Below, in pieces: positions 1 through 9,580 of a stretch of 64,000 nt of DNA (positions within the stretch are counted from its first letter, which is position 1; every line of letters starts with the position of its first letter). This DNA comes from Bryobacteraceae bacterium (GTDB taxonomy: Bacteria; Acidobacteriota; Terriglobia; Bryobacterales; Bryobacteraceae): contig JABAQT010000004.1 of NCBI GenBank assembly GCA_019187195.1, positions 1 to 64,000 on the forward strand, in the 5' to 3' direction. The translations under genes and the position numbers were made by a program. The notes under the pieces are model-generated. The model ran no database searches. It had not been told where the DNA came from and worked only from the letters and a program-made list of their open reading frames with translations.

Positions 1-1646
1 GTGAATCCCGTGATGTAGACGCTTCCCCCTTGAAGCTTCGCTTCCGCGCCGCGAACTTGCGTGTAGCGGCTCTCCTGCCTTCCCGGACCGAAGCGAATCT
101 CGTGCTTGCCCGTGCGCAGCGTAGCCTCTCCGGCGGGCAGGAGAAAGCCGTCCGTAACCTCCGGAGCGCGGACCAGTCCATCCATCCGCAACCCCTCCAC
201 CCCGCGCACGGACACTTCCACCGCCACCGGAACAGCGTCGGTCCCCGAGGATTGCAACCGCACCCGGAAGCCCTTCTCTGTTTCCGTTATCGCCGCCGTC
301 TGTTCGAGGAAACAAACAGGCCAGCGCTGCCGCTCCGGACGCATCGCCGTCCATTCCCCGGCGCGCACTTTGTGTGGCGGGTCGAGCGGCTGAAAATATG
401 GCCCATCAAGGGACTGCTTCAGTATGTAGCTTCCGCCTTCCTTGGCCCACTGCCGCGGAATGAACTGCCCCTTGCCGAAGAAGGCGCTCGCAAAGCGCAC
501 GGCATTGATGACGGCGTCCCCGCTCCGCAGCATGAAGAACCGGCTGTCCCCGCGCAGCAGGATCGTGGCGCTCTTGTCCCCCCGCCGGATCCGTGTGAGT
601 TCCAACTGCCGGAACTCCTTGACGTAGTTCTCCTCCGGTGCGATGGGCTCCGGCAGCGGCTTCAGCAGTTCCGGATACTCCATGAGGTTCGATAGCCCCG
701 CGTGCGTGGGAGCATACTTGTTCGCCACCCATGCATAGCGCCCGTTGCGGTCATGCGCCGCCATATAATGCATCGCGAACCAGTAGACGCCGATATCCCC
801 CCGCTGGTCGCGATCCTGCCGGTGCGAGATTTCCGTCACCATCTCATCGGTGGGGTGCATGAGATAGAAAGCCGAATCGAGATTGCGACGCACCGGCTCG
901 AGCAACTCCGGCCGCTTCAGCTTGTGAGCGGCATAAATCAGCGCTCTGTCAATGTGGACGTTGTACCCGATGATGCTGCGCTCATCGTACTGGCCGTCTT
1001 CATCTATGTCGATCCCTTCGGCGAGCCATTGGTCTATCCGCCGGACCAGCGCGGGGTCCGGATAGAGTTCGTTGAGTTGCGCGAGAGCCGAACAGACCAC
1101 CCACCGGTGGTTCGGCGTGTGCACGCCCCCATGAAGCAGACCCCGGGCGGAGGTCTTCAGGTACGGCTCAAGGAGCGCTTCAATCTCGCGGCTGCCATGC
1201 ATCCGCGCAATGTGGGCCGCCGAGCCCGCGCCCCACATGGAAAACGCCGTGTCGGGCGTCGAGTTGAAGTTCGTGATCGGCAGATCGATGTTGCCGTCCG
1301 GCGTCTGCGAGCGCGTGGCGAAGCCGATTGCAAGCTTCAGCCTCTGCACCATGAGAGGATCCTTGTGGAACTTCGAGCGCGGGTGATGATAGGCCGCGCA
1401 GAAGGTGTCCGTAATGCCCGCCGCCGAGCCCGCGTAAACAAGGCCGAAGTTGTCGGGGATGCCTCCGTGATAGGGGTTCGCGGGGTCGGTGATCTGGAGC
1501 TTGAGAAGCCGCTCCACGCCTTCGTCATGCCGTTTGACGGTGATTGCTTCCAGGTCCGTAGCCGGATTGTTGGGTTGCGCGGCCGCCTTCCGCGCCACGC
1601 CGGCCGCGGATACAGCGGCCATCCAGGATCTTCTCGTGGTCTTCAT
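1..1646 (-). CDS. Secreted six-hairpin (heparinase-like) protein, 3' end cut by window edge
   Basis: An open frame on the minus strand begins at the ATG at 1646 and runs without a stop off the left edge, giving about 548 residues. The N-terminus MKTTRRSWMAAVSAAGVARK carries twin arginines and then a short hydrophobic stretch ending in AAAQ, so Tat export is likely. The next 350 residues are rich in helices of the kind seen in alpha/alpha-toroid polysaccharide lyases and hydrolases (for example VHTPNHRWVVCSALAQLNEL and GYNVHIDRALIYAAHKL), followed by a beta-rich part. I recognise the style of heparinase II/III-like proteins but no diagnostic catalytic motif, so the function is unproven. An in-frame ATG at 1658 is an alternative start. 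The gene diverges from the PSCyt/PSD1 operon. Confidence 0.75.
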   Translation of the reverse strand, partial: MKTTRRSWMAAVSAAGVARKAAAQPNNPATDLEAITVKRHDEGVERLLKLQITDPANPYHGGIPDNFGLVYAGSAAGITDTFCAAYHHPRSKFHKDPLMVQRLKLAIGFATRSQTPDGNIDLPITNFNSTPDTAFSMWGAGSAAHIARMHGSREIEALLEPYLKTSARGLLHGGVHTPNHRWVVCSALAQLNELYPDPALVRRIDQWLAEGIDIDEDGQYDERSIIGYNVHIDRALIYAAHKLKRPELLEPVRRNLDSAFYLMHPTDEMVTEISHRQDRDQRGDIGVYWFAMHYMAAHDRNGRYAWVANKYAPTHAGLSNLMEYPELLKPLPEPIAPEENYVKEFRQLELTRIRRGDKSATILLRGDSRFFMLRSGDAVINAVRFASAFFGKGQFIPRQWAKEGGSYILKQSLDGPYFQPLDPPHKVRAGEWTAMRPERQRWPVCFLEQTAAITETEKGFRVRLQSSGTDAVPVAVEVSVRGVEGLRMDGLVRAPEVTDGFLLPAGEATLRTGKHEIRFGPGRQESRYTQVRGAEAKLQGGSVYITGF

Positions 1647-1699
1647 GGTTCCACTCATTATTATGATGTGATTCAATAGGAGCTAACGGCTGATCTCCG

Positions 1700-4600
1700 A
1701 TGGATGCACATAACCTGTTCGGCTTCAATCGATTCTGGGTACTGTTCACGCTGCTCGGAATAACGTATCCCCTGCCGGCGGCGCCGCGCGCGGGAGTGGA
1801 TTTCCAGCGCCAGGTACGGCCCATCCTCTCCGATGCCTGTTTCCTCTGCCACGGTCCGGACAAGTCCACGCGTGTGATGGGCCTGCGCCTCGACACGCAG
1901 GAAGGCGCCTTCTCCACGCGCAAGACCGGAAAGGTGATCGTCCCGGGTGACGCAAAGGCGAGCCTTCTCTACCAGCGCATCAGCAACCCCAATCCCGCGC
2001 TCCGCATGCCCCCCGCCTACACGAAGAAGACACTGACCGGCGAGCAGATCGCGATTCTCCGCAAGTGGATCGAAGAAGGCGCGGAATGGAAAGAGCACTG
2101 GTCTTTCCAGGCGCCGGTCAAGCGCGACCCGCCCGCCGTATCCACCAAGGGATGGGTACGGAACCCGATCGACAACTTCATCCTCGCCAAGCTCGAGAGC
2201 ATGGGGCTGAAGCCCGCTCCCGAAGCGGACCGGCGCACCCTTATCCGGCGCGTCTCGCTCGACCTTACAGGATTGCCCCCGGACCCAGCCGATGTCGAGG
2301 CATTCGTTCGTGACCGCGCCCCGGACGCCTACGAGCACCTTGTGGACCGCCTGCTGGCTTCTCAGCAATGGGGCGAGCACCGCGCCCGCTATTGGCTGGA
2401 TGCCGCCCGCTATGCCGACACCCATGGATTGCACATCGATAACTACCGCGAGATGTGGCCCTATCGCGATTGGGTGATTCAGGCCTTCAACCGGAATCTG
2501 CCGTTCGACCGGTTCACCATCGAGCAACTCGCGGGCGACATGCTTCCGAATGCGACCCTCGATGACCGGATCGCCTCGGGATTCCATCGCTGCAACATCA
2601 CCACCAACGAAGGCGGCGTCATCCCCGAGGAAGTGGACGCCATGTACCAGAAAGACCGCGTCGAGACCACCTCGGCCGTTTGGCTCGGCCTGACGCTGGG
2701 CTGCGCCACCTGTCACGATCACAAGTTCGATCCGCTGGCGCAGAAAGAGTTCTACCAGATGACGGCGTTCTTCAAGAACACGCTGCAACAGCCGCTTGAC
2801 GGGAACATTCCGGACACGCCTCCGGCGGTTGTGGTTCCGCGCGCCGCCGACCGCGCGCTCTGGGCGCGCCTGCAGGAGCAGCATGACGAGTTCGCCGCCC
2901 TCGGGGCGCGGCGGAAAGCCGAAGCGAGGTCCGCGTTTGACGAGTGGTTGAAGAGCGGCGAATACCGCACTTGGAAGGAGCCCGTTCCCACCCTCCCCGT
3001 CGTGAATCTGGACACGGGCAACATCCTCATGGACTGGAACGTCCGGTGGGCGGGAAACCCGGGAAGAGGAGAAAGAGCTCTGAATTTTGTCGGCCGGGGT
3101 GGAGCAACCGCGCCGGACGTGCCGCTGTTTGAACCCTCTCAAGCGTTCACGGTCTCCGCCTGGATCGAACTTCCGGAAGACGGGTCGATGGTGGTGGCAA
3201 GCCATACGGATTCGAAGAATCAATCGAAGGGTTGGGTGTTTGATATCGCCGGCCGTGTTCCGCACTTCGCGCTCATGGACCCGGCCCTCGTCCCAAGGCT
3301 GCAGAGGCGCGCGAACAGCGCCGAGAAGTTGCCCGCCAAGGGATGGAATCACGTCGCGGTAACCTACGACGGGAGCAGGGAGGAAGCGGGCATCGTGTTC
3401 TACTGGAATGGGACGCCGATGGCGGCCGAACGCGTGGCGGTGGATCCCGAGGAGGAAGCCAAACCGGTGGATCCGAGGCGCATCGCCTTCCGCATCGGCA
3501 GTGACGGCCGGCGGTTCACGAAAGGCGCGGAGATCGCCGGTCTTCGCGTTTATCGCGGGGCGCTCGATGCCGGCTCCGTCCGCCTGCTCGCCGAGTGGGA
3601 TAGCCTGCGCCGCGCCATCGCCCAACCGGTATTGCCCGCGAGCAGCCGTGAGGCGCTGATGCTGATGTACCTCAATCGCAAGGACGAGGCATACCGCGGC
3701 ATCACGGCGCGGTTGAGCGAGATCGAACAGCAGCTCCGCGCCGTCCGCCGCCGCGGAGCCGAAACATTGGTGATGCGCGAGAAGACGGACGGCAAACCGA
3801 TGGCGCGCGTACTGTTCCGCGGGCAGTATGATCAGCCGCGCGATGTAGTCTACGCGAACGTCCCCTCCGTCCTGCCGCCGATGTCCAGGAACATGCCGCG
3901 TAACCGGCTCGGTTTGGCGGAATGGCTGATGGATCCGGCGAACCCCCTGACCGCGAGGGTGACGGTGAACCGCTTCTGGCAGGAGGTGTTCGGCACGGGA
4001 ATCGTGAAGACCGCCGAGGACTTCGGATCCCAGGGCGAAGCGCCGGTGAATCAGGAGTTGCTCGATTGGATGGCGATCCGTTTCCGCGACTCGGGATGGG
4101 ACGTGAAAGCCTTCTACCGGCTGATGGTGACTTCGGCCGCCTACCGGCAATCCGCGAAGGCTTCGCCCGAGGCGCTGAAAAAAGACCCCGAGAACCGCTA
4201 TCTGTCGCGTGGGCCCCGGTTCCGCATGGACGCCGAGATGGTGCGCGATTACGCTCTCTCGGCAAGCGGCCTATTAGCAAGAGAGATTGGCGGGCCGAGC
4301 GTCAAGCCATATCAGCCGAAGGGCGTGTGGGAAGCGGTGGCGATGAAGAGCAGCACGACGCGGTTCTACCATCAGGACCACGGGGATAGCCTTTACCGCC
4401 GGAGCCTCTATACGTTCTGGAAGCGAAGCGCTCCGCCGGCCTCGATGGAGATTTTCAACGCGCCGAGCCGCGAGAACTGCACCGTGCGCCGCGAGCGCAC
4501 GAACACGCCGCTGCAGGCCCTGGTGACCATGAACGATGTGCAGTTCGTGGAAGCCGCGCGGGCATTGGCGGGACGCGCCCTCGAGAACGCGGCGGCCTTC

Positions 4601-4846
4601 GACTCCCGTTTGGACTACCTTACGATGAGGGCTTTGGCGAGGCCCTTCGACGCGCGCGAGAGGGAGGTGGCGCGTTCGGCCTATGACGATTTCCTCACCT
4701 ACTACAAGGCCAACGCCGGAGAGGCGCGCAAGCTCACCGGAGCCGGTGAATCCAAGCCGGACTCGAGTCTCGCGCCCGCCGAACTCGCGGCCTGGACCAT
4801 GCTGGCGAACGATGTTCTGAATCTCGATGAGGCGTTGAACAAATGA
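1700..4846 (+). CDS. PSCyt1-PSCyt2(DUF1549)-LamG-PSD1(DUF1553) protein
   Basis: This 1048-residue exported protein starts with a hydrophobic signal (residues about 11-28). A planctomycete-type cytochrome c domain follows, with C47-F-L-C50-H51 as heme motif and LRMPP (about residue 103) offering an axial Met. A DUF1549 domain begins at PIDNFILAKLESMGLKP (about 153) and contains a second CxxCH, CATCHDHKFDP. A laminin-G-like jellyroll covers about 430-620 (FTVSAWIEL, KGWNHVAVTYDG). DUF1553 fills the C-terminal third (NPLTARVTVNRFWQEVFG, NTPLQALVTMND). The stop overlaps the start of the DUF1501 gene by four bases, so the two are co-translated. This pair is common in Planctomycetes and Acidobacteria. 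Its substrate is unknown, and a redox role on polysaccharides or sulfated compounds is only inference. Confidence 0.93.
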   Translation: MDAHNLFGFNRFWVLFTLLGITYPLPAAPRAGVDFQRQVRPILSDACFLCHGPDKSTRVMGLRLDTQEGAFSTRKTGKVIVPGDAKASLLYQRISNPNPALRMPPAYTKKTLTGEQIAILRKWIEEGAEWKEHWSFQAPVKRDPPAVSTKGWVRNPIDNFILAKLESMGLKPAPEADRRTLIRRVSLDLTGLPPDPADVEAFVRDRAPDAYEHLVDRLLASQQWGEHRARYWLDAARYADTHGLHIDNYREMWPYRDWVIQAFNRNLPFDRFTIEQLAGDMLPNATLDDRIASGFHRCNITTNEGGVIPEEVDAMYQKDRVETTSAVWLGLTLGCATCHDHKFDPLAQKEFYQMTAFFKNTLQQPLDGNIPDTPPAVVVPRAADRALWARLQEQHDEFAALGARRKAEARSAFDEWLKSGEYRTWKEPVPTLPVVNLDTGNILMDWNVRWAGNPGRGERALNFVGRGGATAPDVPLFEPSQAFTVSAWIELPEDGSMVVASHTDSKNQSKGWVFDIAGRVPHFALMDPALVPRLQRRANSAEKLPAKGWNHVAVTYDGSREEAGIVFYWNGTPMAAERVAVDPEEEAKPVDPRRIAFRIGSDGRRFTKGAEIAGLRVYRGALDAGSVRLLAEWDSLRRAIAQPVLPASSREALMLMYLNRKDEAYRGITARLSEIEQQLRAVRRRGAETLVMREKTDGKPMARVLFRGQYDQPRDVVYANVPSVLPPMSRNMPRNRLGLAEWLMDPANPLTARVTVNRFWQEVFGTGIVKTAEDFGSQGEAPVNQELLDWMAIRFRDSGWDVKAFYRLMVTSAAYRQSAKASPEALKKDPENRYLSRGPRFRMDAEMVRDYALSASGLLAREIGGPSVKPYQPKGVWEAVAMKSSTTRFYHQDHGDSLYRRSLYTFWKRSAPPASMEIFNAPSRENCTVRRERTNTPLQALVTMNDVQFVEAARALAGRALENAAAFDSRLDYLTMRALARPFDAREREVARSAYDDFLTYYKANAGEARKLTGAGESKPDSSLAPAELAAWTMLANDVLNLDEALNK

Positions 4847-6309
4847 ACCCATTCGATCAGGCCGTGATGGTGGAGACAAGGAGGCAATTCTTCGCGAGGT
4901 CCGCGACCGGAATTGGAGCGGCCGCGCTCGCTTCCCTATTGAGCGCGGACAGGGCGCGCGGCGCCACGGCCGGACAGGCCATCGGCGGGCTGCCCGGGCT
5001 GCCGCATTTTCCGCCCAAGGCGAAGCGCGTAATCTACCTCCACATGGTGGGCGCGCCTCCGCAGATGGACCTGCTCGATTACAAGCCGGGGATGAAGGAG
5101 TACTTCGACAAGGACCTGCCCGAGTCGGTACGGAACGGGCAGCGGCTGACGACGATGACCAGCGGGCAGACCCGGTTTCCCATCGCGCCCTCGGTGTTCC
5201 AGTTCTCGCAACACGGGAGCAACGGGACGTGGATCTCGGAACTGCTGCCGAACACCGCGAAGATGGTGGACGACATCGCCATCATCCGCACCATGCATAC
5301 CGAGGCCATCAACCACGAGCCGGCCATCACCTTCATCCAAACGGGGAACCAGATTCCGGGCAAGCCGTGCATGGGATCTTGGATCGCTTACGGGTTGGGC
5401 AGCATGAACCAGGACCTGCCGTCCTTCGTGGTGATGAACGCGGCGCACACTCACCCCAAGGCGAACGTGCAGGCGATTTCGGCCCGGTTGTGGAGCGCCG
5501 GGTTCCTTTCGGCGCAGTTCGCGGGCGTGGCGCTGCGGTCGGGCGGCGATCCGGTGTTGTATATCAATAACCCCGATGGAGTGAATCCGAAGATGCGGCG
5601 GCGCATGCTCGACGCGTTGAACGAGTTGAACCGCATCCAGTACGAGAAGGTGGCCGATGAAGAGACGCGGGCGCGCATCGAGCAGTATGAGATGGCGTTC
5701 CGCATGCAGACTTCGGTGCCGGAGTTGACCGATCTCTCGAAGGAGCCCGCGAGCACCTTCAAACTCTACGGAGAAGAGGCGCGCAAGGGCGGTTCGTATG
5801 CCAATACGGCCTTGATGGCGCGCAGGCTGGTGGAACGCGGAGTGCGCTTCGTGCAGGTGTATCACCGGGGATGGGATGTTCACAGCATTCTGCCCGAAGT
5901 GCTGCCGAGCCAGTGCAAGGATGTGGACCAGGCGAACCACGCGCTGGTCGAGGACCTGAAACAAAGGGGATTGCTCAAGGACACCATCGTCATCTGGGGC
6001 GGAGAGTTCGGGCGCACCGTCTATTCGCAGGGAAGGCTGACGGCGACCGATTACGGGCGCGACCACCATCCGCGCTGCTTCAGCCTGTGGGTGGCGGGCG
6101 GCGGAATCAAGGGCGGAGTGGTGCACGGGGAGACGGACGATTTCTCCTACAACATCGTGAAGGACCCGGTGCACATCCGGGATTTTCAGGCCACGGTGCT
6201 GCATCAATTGGGAATCGATCACGAGCGGTTTTCCTATAAGTACCAGGGGCTGAACAACCGGCTGACGGGGGTCGAGAAGGCCACGGTGGTGAAAGCGCTG
6301 CTCGCCTGA
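4843..6309 (+). CDS. DUF1501 family protein, Tat-exported
   Basis: The 488-residue product has a twin-arginine signal (TRRQFFARSATGIGAAALAS) and the DUF1501 hallmarks: YLHMVGAPPQMDLLDYKP near the N-terminus, IWGGEFGRT about residue 390, and DYGRDHHPRCFSLWVAGGG thereafter. DUF1501 belongs to the alkaline-phosphatase/sulfatase-like fold, so a metal-dependent hydrolase activity is plausible, but no biochemical role is established that I know of. Its ATG lies inside the end of the preceding PSCyt/PSD1 gene (ATGA overlap), and the tight coupling supports a shared complex or pathway outside the cytoplasm. The gene ends about 100 bases before the promoter of the iron-uptake operon. Confidence 0.93.
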   Translation: MNPFDQAVMVETRRQFFARSATGIGAAALASLLSADRARGATAGQAIGGLPGLPHFPPKAKRVIYLHMVGAPPQMDLLDYKPGMKEYFDKDLPESVRNGQRLTTMTSGQTRFPIAPSVFQFSQHGSNGTWISELLPNTAKMVDDIAIIRTMHTEAINHEPAITFIQTGNQIPGKPCMGSWIAYGLGSMNQDLPSFVVMNAAHTHPKANVQAISARLWSAGFLSAQFAGVALRSGGDPVLYINNPDGVNPKMRRRMLDALNELNRIQYEKVADEETRARIEQYEMAFRMQTSVPELTDLSKEPASTFKLYGEEARKGGSYANTALMARRLVERGVRFVQVYHRGWDVHSILPEVLPSQCKDVDQANHALVEDLKQRGLLKDTIVIWGGEFGRTVYSQGRLTATDYGRDHHPRCFSLWVAGGGIKGGVVHGETDDFSYNIVKDPVHIRDFQATVLHQLGIDHERFSYKYQGLNNRLTGVEKATVVKALLA

Positions 6310-6410
6310 GAGGCGTGTCTTCCGGCCGCCGCGAGCGGACCACTCAACTGTTGCGACTTGACAACAGGCCGCGAAAACTTCACGAAACTCCAATTTTCGC
6401 ATTTTTCCAG

Positions 6411-6440
6411 TTGACACTGAGTTGCATATTGGACTAATCT
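6411..6440 (+). promoter_or_regulatory. Sigma-70-like promoter for the siderophore-receptor operon
   Basis: TTGACA at 6411-6416 and TAATCT at 6435-6440 are separated by 18 bases and lie about 40 bases before the receptor ATG. The surrounding 100 bases are distinctly AT-richer than the genes. I saw no convincing Fur box by eye. Confidence 0.6.
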
Positions 6441-6482
6441 GGTCCTGCATCTATTTGCTTCCGTGTTCTGGGAAAAGACGGT

Positions 6483-8885
6483 ATGAAGATCAAGCTGAGG
6501 AAAAAGAAGCCCGCGGTGAAGGCCTGGCGCAGGAGCCCGGGATATTGGGTTGCGGTGGGCACTCTGGCCGCGTATTCGGCGGCGGGAGGGAAACTGGCGG
6601 TGACGGCAAGGGGCCAGCAGACAGGGGGATGGGAACAGGCGCAGGCTCCGGTTTCCCGGCGGTTCGATATACCGGCCGGCCCGGTCGAGGAGGCGGTCCG
6701 GGCCTATGAAGCGGCAACTGGCTTGCATGTTGTTATCGAACGAAAGGAGTTGGGGAACCTATTCTCCCGTGGCGTCACGGGGAACCATACCCAGCAAAAA
6801 GCGCTCGAAATGCTGTTGGCGGGCACGGGAATCTCCTATCGCTTCGCCGCCGATGGCGCAATCGTGTTGCAGTTAAGGGGTCCCGATGCGTCGGTTCACG
6901 TGACCGATGAGTTGTCCCCGTCCTCACCCAAGTACACGTCGCCGCTGCGGGACACGCCGCAGACGATCACCATCATTCCCAGGGCATTGATCGCCGAACA
7001 GGGAGCCACCTCCCTGCGCGACGTGTTGCGGAATGTTCCCGGTTTGACGATTGCGGCGGGAGAGGGGGGAACTCCGGCGGGGGACAACCTGACGCTGCGC
7101 GGCTTCAGCGCAAGGAACGATCTGTTCGTGGACGGCGTGAGGGACTTGAGTCCGCAATCCCGGGATCCCTTCAACATGGAGCAGGTGGAGGTGATCAAGG
7201 GTCCGGCGTCGGCGATGTCGGGGCGTGGATCGACGGGCGGGTCGATCAACATGGTGAGCAAGGCCCCGAATCTGCGGAGGCTCATCGGAGGAGGACTTTA
7301 TTTCGGAAGCGACGCCACGAAGCGCGTGACGGCGGATGTGAACGCGCCGATGAAGGTGCTGGGAGAGCACACGGCCGCGCGATTGAACCTCCTGTGGCAT
7401 GAGGGGGGCGTGGCGGGAAGAGACGTAGTCTACAACCGGAGATGGGGACTGGCTCCCTCGCTGGCATTCGGACTGGGCACTCCCACGCGGCTTACCCTGA
7501 GCTATTTCAAACTGAAGCAGAACAACATTTCGGACTATGGGATCCCGTGGGTTCCGGCGACGAATAACGCGCTCGTCGAATACCGGGATCAGCCGGCTCC
7601 GGTGCCGCGAAATACGTTCTACGGTTTTCGCGACCGCGACCGGGAGTATCTGAACTCCGATACGGCCACCGTACGCTTCGAGCATGATTTCAGCGACACG
7701 ACGAATGTGCGGAGCCAGTTGCGCTACGGCCGCTCGAATCGCAACTCGATGGCCACGCCTCCGCGCTTTGCGAGCAACGACTCGACGGTGATCAACCGCG
7801 AGATGCGCTCGTGGATCGCAAAGGATGGAATCTGGGACAACCAGACGGACGTGCGGGCGGCATTCCGGGGCCTGGGCGTCGAGCACTCGCTGGTGGCGGG
7901 CGTGAACCTGACCCGGGAGAACAATATCCGTCAACTCCGGACCGGAGCCAATGCCACGACCACGCTGTGGAACCCCAATCCGGATGATGTCTACACGCTG
8001 CCGCTGACGCTGAATCCGGCGATCGGCGACGTGACCGGGAAGACGCAGGCAGCCTATGCATTCGACACGGTGCGGTTCAGCAAGCGCTGGGAGGCAAACG
8101 CCGGGCTGCGGTGGGAACGGTTCGATGTCAACGGCGTGAATACGGCAAGCGCTCCCGTGAACCGGGTGGATACGATGAACAGTGTCCGGGCGGCGCTGAT
8201 CTTTAAACCGCGAGAGGCGGGCAGCATCTACGTCTCTTACGGGACGTCGCTCAACCCATCGCTCGAAGGGCTCTCCTACAATACCGGCAACACGGATATC
8301 GAGCCGGAGAAAACCTACACCACTGAAGTGGGGTCGAAGTGGGAGGTGGCGGGGGGCAAACTGCTGCTGACCGGAGCTCTATTCCGCGTGGACAAGACGA
8401 ACGCCCGCACGCCCGGAATTCTGCCGGATGACCCGCCGCAGGTGCTGAATGGCAGGCAACGGGTAAACGGCGTGGAACTGGGCGCGACAGGGAATCTTAC
8501 ACGGCGGTGGTCGCTGTTTGGCGGCTACACGTTCCTCGACAGCAGAATCGTGAAGTCGAACACGGCCGCTGAGGTGGGTAAACATATTCAGAATGCGCCG
8601 GCGCATTCGGGGAACGTATGGACTACGTATCGACTCGGGAAGTTCACGGCGGGACTGGGCCCGCGGTACGTCGGGCGGCGGTACGGAAATAACTCGAACA
8701 CGCGAAAGGTGCCGGGCTATTGGACTATCGATGCGCTTGCCTCCTATTCGCTGAGCCCGCGCGTGGACCTGCGTTTGAATCTATACAACGCCAACGACGC
8801 GTACTATTTTGACCGGCTGGGCGGAGGGCACGTGGTTCCCGGCCCGGCAAGGACGTTGGCGGTGAGCACGAATTTCCGCTTCTAA
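6483..8885 (+). CDS. TonB-dependent siderophore receptor with STN domain
   Basis: This 800-residue outer-membrane receptor has a basic N-terminus and a signal region, followed by a secretin/TonB short N-terminal (STN) domain at about residues 58-128 ([20 protein letters not shown] ... [16 protein letters not shown]). A plug domain follows at about 145-260 ([60 protein letters not shown]). The 22-strand-type barrel ends in the typical terminal Phe ([10 protein letters not shown]). This is the FpvA/FecA/FhuE layout for ferric siderophores. STN domains usually signal to a FecR-type anti-sigma factor, yet no FecR is adjacent. The two downstream genes, PKHD hydroxylase and PepSY protein, make an iron-uptake operon. 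Confidence 0.93.
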   Translation: MKIKLRKKKPAVKAWRRSPGYWVAVGTLAAYSAAGGKLAVTARGQQTGGWEQAQAPVSRRFDIPAGPVEEAVRAYEAATGLHVVIERKELGNLFSRGVTGNHTQQKALEMLLAGTGISYRFAADGAIVLQLRGPDASVHVTDELSPSSPKYTSPLRDTPQTITIIPRALIAEQGATSLRDVLRNVPGLTIAAGEGGTPAGDNLTLRGFSARNDLFVDGVRDLSPQSRDPFNMEQVEVIKGPASAMSGRGSTGGSINMVSKAPNLRRLIGGGLYFGSDATKRVTADVNAPMKVLGEHTAARLNLLWHEGGVAGRDVVYNRRWGLAPSLAFGLGTPTRLTLSYFKLKQNNISDYGIPWVPATNNALVEYRDQPAPVPRNTFYGFRDRDREYLNSDTATVRFEHDFSDTTNVRSQLRYGRSNRNSMATPPRFASNDSTVINREMRSWIAKDGIWDNQTDVRAAFRGLGVEHSLVAGVNLTRENNIRQLRTGANATTTLWNPNPDDVYTLPLTLNPAIGDVTGKTQAAYAFDTVRFSKRWEANAGLRWERFDVNGVNTASAPVNRVDTMNSVRAALIFKPREAGSIYVSYGTSLNPSLEGLSYNTGNTDIEPEKTYTTEVGSKWEVAGGKLLLTGALFRVDKTNARTPGILPDDPPQVLNGRQRVNGVELGATGNLTRRWSLFGGYTFLDSRIVKSNTAAEVGKHIQNAPAHSGNVWTTYRLGKFTAGLGPRYVGRRYGNNSNTRKVPGYWTIDALASYSLSPRVDLRLNLYNANDAYYFDRLGGGHVVPGPARTLAVSTNFRF

Positions 8886-8895
8886 CGAGACCAAC

Positions 8896-9576
8896 ATGCT
8901 TCTTGAGATACCCAACGTATTAACGGCGGAACAGGTGGCGCAATGCCGCCGCGCGATGGAGCAGGCCGAGTGGGTGGATGGCCGCGTGACCGCGGGTCCG
9001 CAATCGGCACTGGCCAAGGACAACCAGCAATTGCCGGAGGACCACCCGGTGGCGCGGCAGATGGGGGACCTGATTCTGGAGGCTTTGCAAGGGGACGCAC
9101 TGTTCATGGCGGCGGCGCTGCCGCTGCGTGTTTTCCCCCCACTTTTCAACCGCTACGGGCCGGGGCAATCGTTTGGTACGCATGTGGACAACGCGGTACG
9201 CCAGTCAAAGGGGATTGGGCATCGAATCCGCACGGACCTTTCGGCGACGCTGTTCTTCACGCATCCCGAGGAGTATGACGGAGGCGAGTTGGTTATCGAG
9301 GACACATACGGCGCCCATAGCGTGAAACTGCCGGCCGGACACATGGTGCTGTATCCCTCAACGAGCCTGCATCACGTTACGCCGGTGACTCGAGGCGCCC
9401 GGGTGTGCTCATTCTTCTGGATTCAGAGCATGGTCCGGGACGATGGGGAGCGATGGCTGCTTTTCGACCTCGATATGGCGGTGCAGCGCCTGAATCAGGA
9501 GTCGCGGGATTCGGAGGTGGCGGTGCGCCTCACGGGCGTGTACCACAACCTGCTGCGGCGGTGGGCGGAGATATAG
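8896..9576 (+). CDS. Fe(II)/2-oxoglutarate PKHD-type hydroxylase (PiuC/YbiX family)
   Basis: The 226-residue protein matches the usual family length. It shows the iron-binding facial triad H96-x-D98 (FGTHVDNAV) and H159 ([16 protein letters not shown]), plus an arginine in RGAR suited to 2-oxoglutarate. The C-terminal [11 protein letters not shown] segment is typical of YbiX/PiuC. These enzymes sit next to siderophore receptors in many bacteria and are iron-regulated, but their substrate is unresolved. Here the gene starts 10 bases after the receptor stop and is followed after 4 bases by the PepSY gene, so a single transcript is expected. The protein has no signal peptide and should be cytoplasmic. 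Confidence 0.92.
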   Translation: MLLEIPNVLTAEQVAQCRRAMEQAEWVDGRVTAGPQSALAKDNQQLPEDHPVARQMGDLILEALQGDALFMAAALPLRVFPPLFNRYGPGQSFGTHVDNAVRQSKGIGHRIRTDLSATLFFTHPEEYDGGELVIEDTYGAHSVKLPAGHMVLYPSTSLHHVTPVTRGARVCSFFWIQSMVRDDGERWLLFDLDMAVQRLNQESRDSEVAVRLTGVYHNLLRRWAEI

Positions 9577-9580
9577 AGAC

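Noticed and set aside
1673..4150. An 825-codon open frame on the minus strand
   Set aside because: It lies wholly opposite the PSCyt/PSD1 gene, whose domains are unmistakable. Its composition (Arg, His, Pro, Gly rich) is that of a shadow frame in GC-rich DNA, and it has no recognisable domain.
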